A DNA stretch of 64,000 nt from Neolewinella maritima (GTDB lineage: Bacteria; Bacteroidota; Bacteroidia; Chitinophagales; Saprospiraceae), in NCBI RefSeq assembly GCF_923081025.1, contig NZ_CAKLPZ010000001.1, positions 310,001 through 374,000 of the forward strand, in the 5' to 3' direction. Shown one piece after another: positions 8,845 to 17,017 of this stretch. The notes under the pieces are model-generated. The model was not told where the DNA came from and ran no database searches. It saw nothing but the letters and a program-made list of their open reading frames with translations. Positions within the stretch are counted from its first letter, which is position 1. The number at the start of each line of letters is the position of its first letter. The position numbers and the translations under genes were made by a program.

Positions 8845-10062
8845 ATGAAGCACTTTAGCCTTGATCAATTTATCGCGCAGTACGTCACCGCACGGGACGA
8901 GAGCTTGTTCGCCGCTGACCTAGCCACGCACGATGCACTCCTTCGGCAACAGATTAGTGGTAAGTCCGCACTAGTGATCGGTGGGGCCGGTACCATCGGT
9001 TCGTCCTTTATCCGTGCCCTGCTCCAGTACGGCCCCGCCCGGCTCTTCGTCGTGGATACCAATGAGAATGGGCTTACAGAACTGACCAGGGACCTGCGTT
9101 CGCGCGCCGACCTTACGGTCCCCGACGACTACAAGCCGTACCCCATCGATTTTGGCGGCACGGTTTTTGCCAAGATGCTAGCCAACGAAGGACCCTTCGA
9201 CATCGTAGCCAACTTCGCCGCTCACAAGCACGTGCGCAGCGAAAAAGACCGCTACAGCATCGAGGCGATGGTAGACAATAACGTCCTCAAGGCCAAGCAC
9301 CTACTGGAACTACTGCTGGCTTATCCGCCGCAGCACTTCTTCTGCGTGTCTACGGATAAGGCCGCTAATCCCGTCAACGTGATGGGAGCCAGTAAGAAAC
9401 TCATGGAGGAGGTCATCCTAGCTTACTCCAATCGGCTCAAGATCACGACCGCGCGCTTTGCTAATGTGGCCTTCTCCAATGGTAGCCTGCTCTTCGGGTT
9501 CATCGAGCGGATGATGAAGGGACAGCCTTTAAGCTCCCCCAGCGACGTGAAGCGCTACTTTGTCTCTCCAGCCGAATCCGGTCAACTCTGCTTACTGGCC
9601 TGCATCGTAGGGCAAACCGGCGAGATCGTCTTTCCTAATCTGCGGGAGGAGCAAATGCGCACCTTTTCTAGTATCGCCGAGGACTTTCTACGCGAATACG
9701 GAAACTACCGGCCCCGCTACTGTAGTTCGGAGCAGGAAGCCCGGGAAGCGGCCGCCGCGCTTGGTCCGGATGCACAGGAATATCCCGTCTTCTTTTTTGG
9801 GAGTACGACTTCCGGGGAGAAGCAATTTGAAGAGTTCTATACGGAAGGAGAGGAAATCGATCGCGAACGTTTCGAGCAGCTCGGCGTGATCAAGAACGCT
9901 CCGCGGAAGTCGGCACAGGATCTGGAGGTGATGTTTGCGAAGCTCAATGCCCTGTTTCAGGACTCTCACATCGACAAGGCTGCCATTGTGCGCTTGATTA
10001 CCAACTTCATCCCCAACTTCGAGCACATCGAGACCGGTCGTTCCCTCGACCAGAAAATGTAA
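8845..10062 (+). CDS. UDP-GlcNAc 4,6-dehydratase-like SDR protein (PglF/CapD-type)
   Basis: A soluble SDR-extended protein of 405 residues. The NAD loop is VIGGAGTIGSSFIRAL (residues ~42-57); ANFAAHKHVRSEKD is the conserved substrate-side segment; the catalytic region is STDKAANPVNVMGASKK, in which Met replaces the usual Tyr of the YxxxK motif, as in PglF/WbpM/CapD dehydratases. Unlike PglF/WbpM it lacks the N-terminal membrane domain. It should dehydrate UDP-GlcNAc to the 4-keto-6-deoxy sugar used by the aminotransferase upstream. The ATG at 8845 lies 19 bases after that gene. Confidence 0.85.
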   Translation: MKHFSLDQFIAQYVTARDESLFAADLATHDALLRQQISGKSALVIGGAGTIGSSFIRALLQYGPARLFVVDTNENGLTELTRDLRSRADLTVPDDYKPYPIDFGGTVFAKMLANEGPFDIVANFAAHKHVRSEKDRYSIEAMVDNNVLKAKHLLELLLAYPPQHFFCVSTDKAANPVNVMGASKKLMEEVILAYSNRLKITTARFANVAFSNGSLLFGFIERMMKGQPLSSPSDVKRYFVSPAESGQLCLLACIVGQTGEIVFPNLREEQMRTFSSIAEDFLREYGNYRPRYCSSEQEAREAAAALGPDAQEYPVFFFGSTTSGEKQFEEFYTEGEEIDRERFEQLGVIKNAPRKSAQDLEVMFAKLNALFQDSHIDKAAIVRLITNFIPNFEHIETGRSLDQKM

Positions 10063-10064
10063 GC

Positions 10065-10742
10065 ATGTACCCCCTCATTAAACGCTTTTTCGACCTTACG
10101 TTTTCCGTGTTGGCCCTGCTCGTGCTCAGTCCCCTGCTGATCCCCATCATCATCGGCCTGAAACTTACGGGGGAGGGCCACGTATTTTACCTGCAGGAGC
10201 GGGTGGGCTACCGCAACCGGCTCTTCAATATCTACAAGTTTGCCACGATGCTGAAAGATAGCCCCAATATGAAGGGGGGTATCATCACCACTACGCGCGA
10301 CCCCCGGATCACACCGATGGGCGGATTCCTGCGCAAATCGAAGATCAACGAGCTCCCCCAGCTACTCAACGTACTCTTTGGTGATATGAGCTTCGTGGGG
10401 CCGCGCCCCGTCATGCAAAAGAGCTTCGACCAGTACCCCGCACCGGTACAGGAAGTGATTTACAACGTCAAGCCGGGCATCACCGGAATCGGTAGCATCG
10501 TCTTCCGGGACGAGGAGCAGCTGATCACCGAAGTGCGCAATCGGGGCGAAGATACCTGGGCCTATTACCGCAATGTGATCTACCCCCACAAGGGCAAGAT
10601 CGAGCAGTGGTACCAGGCCAACCAGTCTTTCGGGGTAGACTTCAAAATCTTGTTACTTACCGCCTGGGTCATCGTCCAACCGCAGTCAGACCTCGTGTAC
10701 CGTACCTTCCCCGAGGTTCCCGTTTTCTCAGCAAAAGTATGA
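10065..10742 (+). CDS. Polyprenyl-phosphate sugar-1-phosphate transferase (PglC-like)
   Basis: A bacterial sugar transferase of 225 residues, matching the short single-domain PglC class. KRFFDLTFSVLALLVLSPL is the N-terminal membrane helix with the conserved KRxFD opening; GHVFYLQERVGYRNRLFNIYKFATM, in which the central QERVG and KFATM are family marks, precedes SKINELPQLLNVLFGDMSFVGPRP, containing the substrate-binding ELPQL..GDMS.VGPRP block. It loads the first sugar phosphate on undecaprenyl phosphate at the inner membrane and so starts each repeat unit. It lies two bases after the dehydratase. Confidence 0.9.
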   Translation: MYPLIKRFFDLTFSVLALLVLSPLLIPIIIGLKLTGEGHVFYLQERVGYRNRLFNIYKFATMLKDSPNMKGGIITTTRDPRITPMGGFLRKSKINELPQLLNVLFGDMSFVGPRPVMQKSFDQYPAPVQEVIYNVKPGITGIGSIVFRDEEQLITEVRNRGEDTWAYYRNVIYPHKGKIEQWYQANQSFGVDFKILLLTAWVIVQPQSDLVYRTFPEVPVFSAKV

Positions 10743-10749
10743 TGCACCC

Positions 10750-12000
10750 TTGGCGGCGGAAAAAATCCTCTTCATCACCAGCTACTTCCCGCCCCGCCCC
10801 GCGGTAGCCGGTCGTAGGCTCGGCCACCTCGCCGCCTGGGCTAGAAAGCGGTACGATGAAGTGTTCGTCATTCGGGGCGATCGCAACTTCGCCGGCGATG
10901 ATCCACCCGGCCTGCGGGTCACCGCCCTGCCCAACCGCGACCTGCGCTCCATCGCCGGAGGTAATGGACCGGCGCAGACGCTCCCCTACGACAGTTACCG
11001 CCGCCGCCTGAGTGGTCCGCTGCTGCGGCTGCGCCAATCCTTCCCCTTCCTGTACCTGACCGACGATGGTGGACCGGCCTACCGCCACATGGCCTACCGC
11101 GAGGCAGTCCGTCTGATCGAAACCGAGGGGATCAATACCGTCTTTTCTTCCTTCCGCCCGTGGTCCGACCACCTGGTGGCCCGCCGCCTGAAGCGACGTT
11201 ATCCCCACCTACACTGGATTGCGGACTTTCGTGACCTGCACGCTGATCCGGTGCGTAAGGACGTATGGTGGCCCGCCCTGCAACGACGGTGGGCCCGCTG
11301 GGTCGTGGAGCAAGCCAGTGAAGTATGGGGCGTGTCAGAGGGGCAGGTGCAGTACCTGCGCGAACTCTTTCCGGCCGCTACGGTGCGCCGGAACCAACTA
11401 CTGACTCTGCCACCCGCGACCACCGCTCCGCAGACCGACCGGTTCACCATCGTCTATACCGGCAGTGTCTACCAGCGTCTGCAGTCGATCACCCCCCTGA
11501 TCGAAGCGCTCAACGAGCTGGTACAGAGCGGGGCGGTCGACCCCCACGATATCGAGCTCATCTACCGGGGCAAGGACGATGCGCTCTGGACCAAGTGGCT
11601 GGAAGCCTTGCATCCCGCCGTTCACTGCAATACCCGGGGCTACATCGCACCTGCGGCCGCGCAAAAGCTACAGGCGGAGGCGCAGTTGCTGCTGTTGCTC
11701 AACTGGTCTGCTCCGGACTACTACGGCGTCCTCACGGCCAAGTTGTACGATTACTTATCGTCCGGCCGGCCCATCGTGGCGCTGGTCAACGGGCCCGACG
11801 ACCCGGAGCTTCGTCAACTGGTAGAAGGTACCCACGGCGGTCGGGTATACAGCGCTACGGAATCTCCCCGCACCTGGTTGCTGGGAAGTTACCAGACCTG
11901 GAAGGCGAATAGCGGTACGCTACCGTGGTCTCCGGACCTGGAGCAGCTCGGTGCCTACATGATCGCACAGTGGGACGGAGCCTGGGGTGGGGTGAAGTGA
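10750..12000 (+). CDS. Glycosyltransferase (GT4-like)
   Basis: A 416-residue GT-B type protein. ILFITSYFPPRPAVAGRRL is the acceptor-side opening seen in WbuB-like transferases; HWIADFRDLHADPV lies mid-protein; IVYTGSVYQRLQSITPLIEAL begins the nucleotide-binding domain; TAKLYDYLSSGRPIVALV is the late donor-binding motif (KxYEYLAxGKPI-like). No ATG is available in frame near the front, and TTG 10750, seven bases after the previous stop, fits the conserved start. The sugar added is unknown. Confidence 0.82.
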   Translation: MAAEKILFITSYFPPRPAVAGRRLGHLAAWARKRYDEVFVIRGDRNFAGDDPPGLRVTALPNRDLRSIAGGNGPAQTLPYDSYRRRLSGPLLRLRQSFPFLYLTDDGGPAYRHMAYREAVRLIETEGINTVFSSFRPWSDHLVARRLKRRYPHLHWIADFRDLHADPVRKDVWWPALQRRWARWVVEQASEVWGVSEGQVQYLRELFPAATVRRNQLLTLPPATTAPQTDRFTIVYTGSVYQRLQSITPLIEALNELVQSGAVDPHDIELIYRGKDDALWTKWLEALHPAVHCNTRGYIAPAAAQKLQAEAQLLLLLNWSAPDYYGVLTAKLYDYLSSGRPIVALVNGPDDPELRQLVEGTHGGRVYSATESPRTWLLGSYQTWKANSGTLPWSPDLEQLGAYMIAQWDGAWGGVK

Positions 12001-13193
12001 TGGGGTGGATACGCTACCTGCTGCCGCTCTATGCCATCAGTACGCTACTGCCCCGTCTGCTGCAGCTACCCGCGCCACTGCACCAAGTCCAGCTAACCGA
12101 ATGCTTGTTTCTGCCCCTGCTGTGGGTATTTCGGCACGATCTGCTGACGCAGTTTCGTCGATACCGTGTGGTTTCCATCATTTTGGTGCTGTATGCAGGG
12201 CTAAACCTACTGTCGGGGCTATGGGCGGGAACCGCGGGTGCGATACTGGAGGGCGGCGCGCGCTGTTACCTGGTCCTCGTCACGATCATTACCCTCTGCC
12301 ATGTCAACCGCTACGGAGGCCACGAACTACTGCGCTGGTGGATATGGGGCACGGTAGCTGTAGCCGCGTTTGGTCTTATGTATTACAGCATGATCGCCTG
12401 GGGAGTAACCGACCTACTCCACTGGACCTCCTTCCATGCCGACTACCCATACCTGGGCGATGTATACCGCATGCGGGGTACGGCCAATACCTACGGTATG
12501 TGGGTGATGTTGCTACTACCAGGCTTTTTAATGGCCTACGCCACCGCTAAGCAGGGCAGTAACTGGTGCTGGTGGATCATAGGCTTGGCTACCATACCCA
12601 CGCTGAGTAAGGAACTTCTCTTACTCCCCCTGGGGGTAATCCTGCTCCTGCCCGGCAGGCGGTACTGGCATGCGCTAGTGATAGCGGGCTTGGGAATCGT
12701 ACTACTCGTCGGTACACACTGGGTCGTTGTTCCAGCCGCTACCGATTTACAGACGAATCCCTACACGACGGATACCGCCCTGGCCCGTGGGGGGGACTAT
12801 CAGTTGGTAGAGACGGTCTACCTACCCATCAAGCGCGCGGCGGTCCGGGTGGGCCTTGCCCATCCGTGGCTAGGTGTAGGCCCGGGACAGTTCGCAGCCT
12901 ACTCGACGGCGGCTAGTTTACCGGGAGAGTTCGTTCCGCACTTTGGCCGCTTCGATCCCCACTCCGCCTGGACCGGTGCCTTTGCCGAAACTGGTCTGCC
13001 CGGCTTGCTAGCTCTACTGGCACTGGTGCTGGCCCTGTGTTACTACCGCCCGCAGCAGCTTACGGTGGCTGCCGTGTTGCTCTTACTGTTTCTGCTGGTC
13101 AGTGTGTTTAAGGACGTGATGAACTTTCGGGGCTTGTGGGTGGTGGTGGGGTTATACCTATATAACAGTTCAAACGATTTGATGCGGTCATGA
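12000..13193 (+). CDS. O-antigen ligase/polymerase family membrane protein
   Basis: A 397-residue protein with about ten membrane segments. The diagnostic part is near the C-terminus: AHPWLGVGPGQFAAY, then a periplasmic loop to DPHSAWTGAFAETGLPGLLALL, which is the Wzy_C (WaaL/Wzy) motif with its conserved G-x-G, H-S and ExGLPGL. It would either polymerise repeat units or join the finished chain to its acceptor. Together with the other Wzy-like protein at 3762 it could fill the polymerase/ligase pair. The ATG at 12000 overlaps the preceding TGA. Confidence 0.8.
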   Translation: MGWIRYLLPLYAISTLLPRLLQLPAPLHQVQLTECLFLPLLWVFRHDLLTQFRRYRVVSIILVLYAGLNLLSGLWAGTAGAILEGGARCYLVLVTIITLCHVNRYGGHELLRWWIWGTVAVAAFGLMYYSMIAWGVTDLLHWTSFHADYPYLGDVYRMRGTANTYGMWVMLLLPGFLMAYATAKQGSNWCWWIIGLATIPTLSKELLLLPLGVILLLPGRRYWHALVIAGLGIVLLVGTHWVVVPAATDLQTNPYTTDTALARGGDYQLVETVYLPIKRAAVRVGLAHPWLGVGPGQFAAYSTAASLPGEFVPHFGRFDPHSAWTGAFAETGLPGLLALLALVLALCYYRPQQLTVAAVLLLLFLLVSVFKDVMNFRGLWVVVGLYLYNSSNDLMRS

Positions 13194-13267
13194 ACTTGTA
13201 TTCTTGAGAAAAGAATCCTAAAAAATAGAGAGCATCTCCTTCAAAGATTACCCTAAATTAAGCAGCC

Positions 13268-14002
13268 ATGTTTGCATTTGTTCCTTCGGTCGTTTTTCTA
13301 GTGACATTGCTATTTTCTACTTTTTTGAATGGCCAACTCAGTTCCACCACCAGCCAGATTTGCCAAGGAGTGACCCAGCCAGCGGAATGGGAGCCCTACC
13401 GCACTATCACCTCCGAGCCCGTACAGGGGATCCGAGTACATGTCGACACCCGGGGCTGTAACTTCACTAGTGTACCCCAATACATAGTTACCCTAGAATC
13501 CCTCGGCGGCTATCACTGGTTTATGACCGGGACCGCTTCGGTCTACGACCCTACCATGGAAGGCTTTGATGTCTACATTCGTTGGGTAGATCATCCAAGC
13601 GTAGATCCTGCCATCGGATCTAAGCAGTACCCTAACCCGCTTACGGTAGCTACCGCGGAAGATCTGGGACTTTATTTACGTTGGACGGCGCTACAGGCTA
13701 TAGAGTCCACCGTGACGGAAGAGCCGGAGGACGACGATCCTACTGCACTAGCGCAGCGTGATCCCGCCCGTGACTATGCTGCGGATGATCTCTTCCAGCT
13801 AAGTCCCAATCCTGCCAGTATCTACCTGACGATCAATACTGTGGAGCAATTCGATCGCTTCGAGCTCGTGTCCATCACAGGAGCTGTACTAACTTCTCAG
13901 CCGCAGACTACTTTCAACATCGAGGGCCTGTCACCGGGTACCTACTTCGTGCGGGCCTTCCGCGGAGATCGCTTCGGGCTACAGCGATTCGTGAAGCAGT
14001 AA
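13268..14002 (+). CDS. Secreted protein with type IX secretion C-terminal domain
   Basis: A 244-residue protein with an N-terminal signal peptide (hydrophobic FVPSVVFLVTLLFSTFL, cleavage near NGQ). The C-terminal ~75 residues form a type-A T9SS sorting domain: LSPNPAS, a beta-rich stretch with FELVSITGAVL, then IEGLSPGTYFVRAF and RFVKQ at the end. The middle has no family I recognise. T9SS cargo is often fixed to the surface through a special LPS. Finding the gene between the O-antigen ligase-like gene and capsule-like transferases may therefore be meaningful, though it may also be chance. Confidence 0.82.
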   Translation: MFAFVPSVVFLVTLLFSTFLNGQLSSTTSQICQGVTQPAEWEPYRTITSEPVQGIRVHVDTRGCNFTSVPQYIVTLESLGGYHWFMTGTASVYDPTMEGFDVYIRWVDHPSVDPAIGSKQYPNPLTVATAEDLGLYLRWTALQAIESTVTEEPEDDDPTALAQRDPARDYAADDLFQLSPNPASIYLTINTVEQFDRFELVSITGAVLTSQPQTTFNIEGLSPGTYFVRAFRGDRFGLQRFVKQ

Positions 14003-14042
14003 AGGGCATCCGCCCGGTAGCGGGTACAGTACCTTCGCCGCC

Positions 14043-15515
14043 ATGAATCTGCTGTTTAATGGATTTGGAACCGCAGCGGTAACCGGCCTGGTCGAATCGT
14101 TCGTCAGTGCGCCTGACGGGGGTACGGTCTACTGGATCCGGGATAACCTGGGCGAAGAACAGCAGGTATCCCGCGACGGACTACTGGTGCTCGACCACCA
14201 GGAAGTACTCCAGCTCAACCCAGACGTAGTCCCTCCAGTACAGCAGGAGGTATCGTGGTCCGATGAATTGCTGCAGTGCTACGCGCGCATCAAGCCGGTA
14301 GTACTCAAAATGCAGGACCGCCTGGATCGCTACGGACCCGCAGTGAGCTACGCGCAGCGCGAGACCACCCTGCGCAAGCACTTTAACTACTGGTTACGGT
14401 TCCTTACACAGCGCAAGATCGAAGGATTCATCTGCTCCAATGTGCCTCACGAAACCGTCGACTACATCGTCTACGAGCTGTGTCAGGCGCTGGGTATCAG
14501 GACGGTTTTCTTCTATCAGTGGACCCCCGATGTACTGCTTCCGCTCCGTAGGATAGCGCAATTGGGGGAGCAGTCGACCAGGCCGGTGAGTATACTGGGC
14601 GAGGCGGACGTGCAACTACTGATCGCCACTGAAATCCGTATACAGAAGCAGTACGAGACGGGCCGGGAGCGGACTCCGTTCTATATGCAGACCGGCATCG
14701 TGCGCCGCCAGAAGCAAAGGCGCGAGCGGCACTGGATACGCAGGGCGCTCACCAAAGTACGCACCGACTGGCGGCGGATGGTTTCCCCCTCTGGACTGCG
14801 CTATGCCTGGTACCTATTGGCCGAGAAGCGCTTCCTGCAGGTACGCGCCGACCGTACATTTGCGGAGCGGTATGCAGCGATCGCTACCGATACCCCAGAC
14901 CTGGATCAGCCCTACATCTACCTGGCGCTGCACTACCAGCCCGAGGCGACTACCTCCCCCCTGGGCGGCGTATTCGTGGATCAGTACCTGATGGTAGATG
15001 CCCTGCTGGCGGCCTTTCCGGAGCAGGTGCAGGTGTACGTCAAGGAACACCCGGCCCAGGGGTTGGTCGGTCGGGGCGAGGGCTACTGCGAGCTATTCGC
15101 GGCGTCTCCCCGCCTACACTTCATTGCGAGTGGGGTGAGCAGCCTGAGGCTGAGGCAGCACGCGGTAGCGGTGGCCACGGTAACGGGTACGGTGGGCTAC
15201 GAATCTATCTGGCTCGGTATACCGGTGCTCGCCTTCGGTCTGACCTACTACCTCGGCGGGCCGGGAGTGTACTCCGTCACCAGTGTAGACACTGCCCGTC
15301 GGGCGGCTACGGAGATCATGCAGCGGAGCCCGTCGAAACCAGAGGGGCAGGGGAGGGCATTTACCGCAGCGTTACTGGCCCGAACCCTACCCGCAAACTG
15401 CGATGCGTACTACCACGAAAATTCCGTATTGGGACTAGCTGTAGCGCATAACGTACGCGTTATTGGTGATGAGATTCGTGCACAACTCACCGCACCCGCG
15501 CCCCCGCCCCTATGA
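14043..15515 (+). CDS. Capsule-type glycosyltransferase (KpsC/KpsS-like)
   Basis: A 490-residue protein. The C-terminal half matches the pattern of Kdo/capsule transferases of the KpsC/KpsS group: YIYLALHYQPEATTSPLGG, VQVYVKEHPAQ, then AVATVTGTVGYESIWLGIPV with LAFG. These residues form the CMP-sugar binding side in that family. The N-terminal half is poorly conserved. CMP-pseudaminic acid would be a reasonable donor given pseI in the same locus, but that is inference. It overlaps the next gene by ATGA, so the two are probably translated together. Confidence 0.7.
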   Translation: MNLLFNGFGTAAVTGLVESFVSAPDGGTVYWIRDNLGEEQQVSRDGLLVLDHQEVLQLNPDVVPPVQQEVSWSDELLQCYARIKPVVLKMQDRLDRYGPAVSYAQRETTLRKHFNYWLRFLTQRKIEGFICSNVPHETVDYIVYELCQALGIRTVFFYQWTPDVLLPLRRIAQLGEQSTRPVSILGEADVQLLIATEIRIQKQYETGRERTPFYMQTGIVRRQKQRRERHWIRRALTKVRTDWRRMVSPSGLRYAWYLLAEKRFLQVRADRTFAERYAAIATDTPDLDQPYIYLALHYQPEATTSPLGGVFVDQYLMVDALLAAFPEQVQVYVKEHPAQGLVGRGEGYCELFAASPRLHFIASGVSSLRLRQHAVAVATVTGTVGYESIWLGIPVLAFGLTYYLGGPGVYSVTSVDTARRAATEIMQRSPSKPEGQGRAFTAALLARTLPANCDAYYHENSVLGLAVAHNVRVIGDEIRAQLTAPAPPPL

Positions 15516-17014
15516 CCACCCTCTTCCTATCCCTTCAGGGCATCAGTCCTCTACACCAGGCTACGGAGGCCGAGCTGATCCAGCAGCGGCTGCGGGCGGG
15601 CCACGAGGTGGTGGTGCTGCACTGCGGGGCCTGTCTGCGCAGCTGCAGCCTCAACAGCACCCATAATCTGCTGGGCTGCGCGGTGTGTCAGGCACGGGCC
15701 CACGCTACGGCGGATCAGGCCGGTGTGCGTACGCGGCAGCTCGACCGCAGCTTGTTTCCCGCGCAGTACGGGGAGGCACCCGCTACGGTAGGGGAGCTGA
15801 TGGAACTGACTTACGAGGGCATCAACATCGGCCGGGGGGTGGCCTCGTCGACCATCTCCATCCTGCGGGACTATGATGTGCAGCCCCGGGGCCGGCACCG
15901 CGCGCTGGTCGAGCTGGAATGCTGCAATGCCGTGGGTGCCCTGCGTAACTACCGGCGTGTGCTGGATGAAGTGCGACCAAGCGAGGTGGTGCTGTTCAAC
16001 GGACGGCACTCGGAGCTCTGGCCGATGGTGGAGCTGTGTCGCGATCGCGGTATCGACTACGTCTGCCACGAGCGGGGGGGTAGTATCCAGCTGTACCAGG
16101 AGTTTCGCAACAGCCTGCCCCACAGTATCGCCGCCCGCCGGCGACTCATGAACGAACTGTGGGATAGTACGCCGGCAGACGAACGGGAACGCCGCGCCAG
16201 CGCCTGGTACGAACAAAAGCGCCGGGGCACGGCAAGCGACGACCGCAGCTACCTCGATGCCATGACGACGGGCCAGCTGCCGGACGATTTCGACCCGGCC
16301 AAGCACAACATCGTGGTGTTCAACAGCTCGGAAGACGAGATGCAGGCCATCGCCGAATGGCGCACCCCATTGTATACGAATCAAAACGAAGCTATTACGG
16401 CCGTACTGGCACAGCTGCGGGGGCGCGACGACGTGCACGTCTACATCCGCATGCACCCCAACCTGAGCGTAGTCGATAACGCGCAGACGCAGGAGCTGTA
16501 CGCCCTTCAGCAGGACAACCTGACCCTGCTGCGACCCACCGATACGGTCGATACCTATACGCTCTGCGATCACGCCGACGTAGTGCTCGCCTTCGCCTCC
16601 ACCATCGGCGTAGAAGCTACCTACTGGGGTACGGCCAGCGTGTTGTACGGCAGAGCGTTCTACGAGGGGGAGGGGGCGGTCTATCACCCACAGACCTTCG
16701 CGGAGCTGATGAAAACACTCACTACGCCCGGTCTTCCCCCCTGCACCCGTCCCGACTCAGTCGGGACCCTGAAGTACGGACTGTTCGCAAGCAGTTACGG
16801 GAAACCGTATAGCTACGCCCGAATTGAAGGACCTAAGACGGCTTACGTGGCGGGCAACAAGCTGCGCCGCTTCAGTGCCGGTACTGCGCGTCGGCTACTG
16901 CGCTACCTGCCCCGGCTGTCGGACTGGCTGCGTACTCACCGCATCGTGACCGGGCGCCGGTTGCGCCTGAGCGAGCTGGCTAAACTCTACTCTCACCTAC
17001 GCAGAAAAGCCTGA
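15512..17014 (+). CDS. Capsule-biosynthesis-like glycosyltransferase with Cys-rich N-terminus
   Basis: A 500-residue protein that appears to be a distant capsule transferase. VHVYIRMHPNLS near residue 310 corresponds to the VKxHP motif and VVLAFASTIGVEATYWG near residue 360 to the TGT.G.EA..xG block. The first 75 residues include a cluster of cysteines (HCGACLRSCS, then LLGCAVCQA), which is unusual for this family and could bind a metal. The start overlaps the previous stop as ATGA, and the Wzx flippase follows three bases after the stop. Confidence 0.65.
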   Translation: MTTLFLSLQGISPLHQATEAELIQQRLRAGHEVVVLHCGACLRSCSLNSTHNLLGCAVCQARAHATADQAGVRTRQLDRSLFPAQYGEAPATVGELMELTYEGINIGRGVASSTISILRDYDVQPRGRHRALVELECCNAVGALRNYRRVLDEVRPSEVVLFNGRHSELWPMVELCRDRGIDYVCHERGGSIQLYQEFRNSLPHSIAARRRLMNELWDSTPADERERRASAWYEQKRRGTASDDRSYLDAMTTGQLPDDFDPAKHNIVVFNSSEDEMQAIAEWRTPLYTNQNEAITAVLAQLRGRDDVHVYIRMHPNLSVVDNAQTQELYALQQDNLTLLRPTDTVDTYTLCDHADVVLAFASTIGVEATYWGTASVLYGRAFYEGEGAVYHPQTFAELMKTLTTPGLPPCTRPDSVGTLKYGLFASSYGKPYSYARIEGPKTAYVAGNKLRRFSAGTARRLLRYLPRLSDWLRTHRIVTGRRLRLSELAKLYSHLRRKA

Positions 17015-17017
17015 GCA

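Noticed and set aside
13200-13216. Inverted repeat ATTCTT / AAGAAT after the O-antigen ligase-like gene
   Set aside because: Only six AT-rich base pairs and no T-run, too weak to call a terminator.
15551-16687. Long antisense ORF (378 codons)
   Set aside because: It lies wholly inside the capsule-type transferase gene; high GC keeps opposite frames open. It has no family motif.
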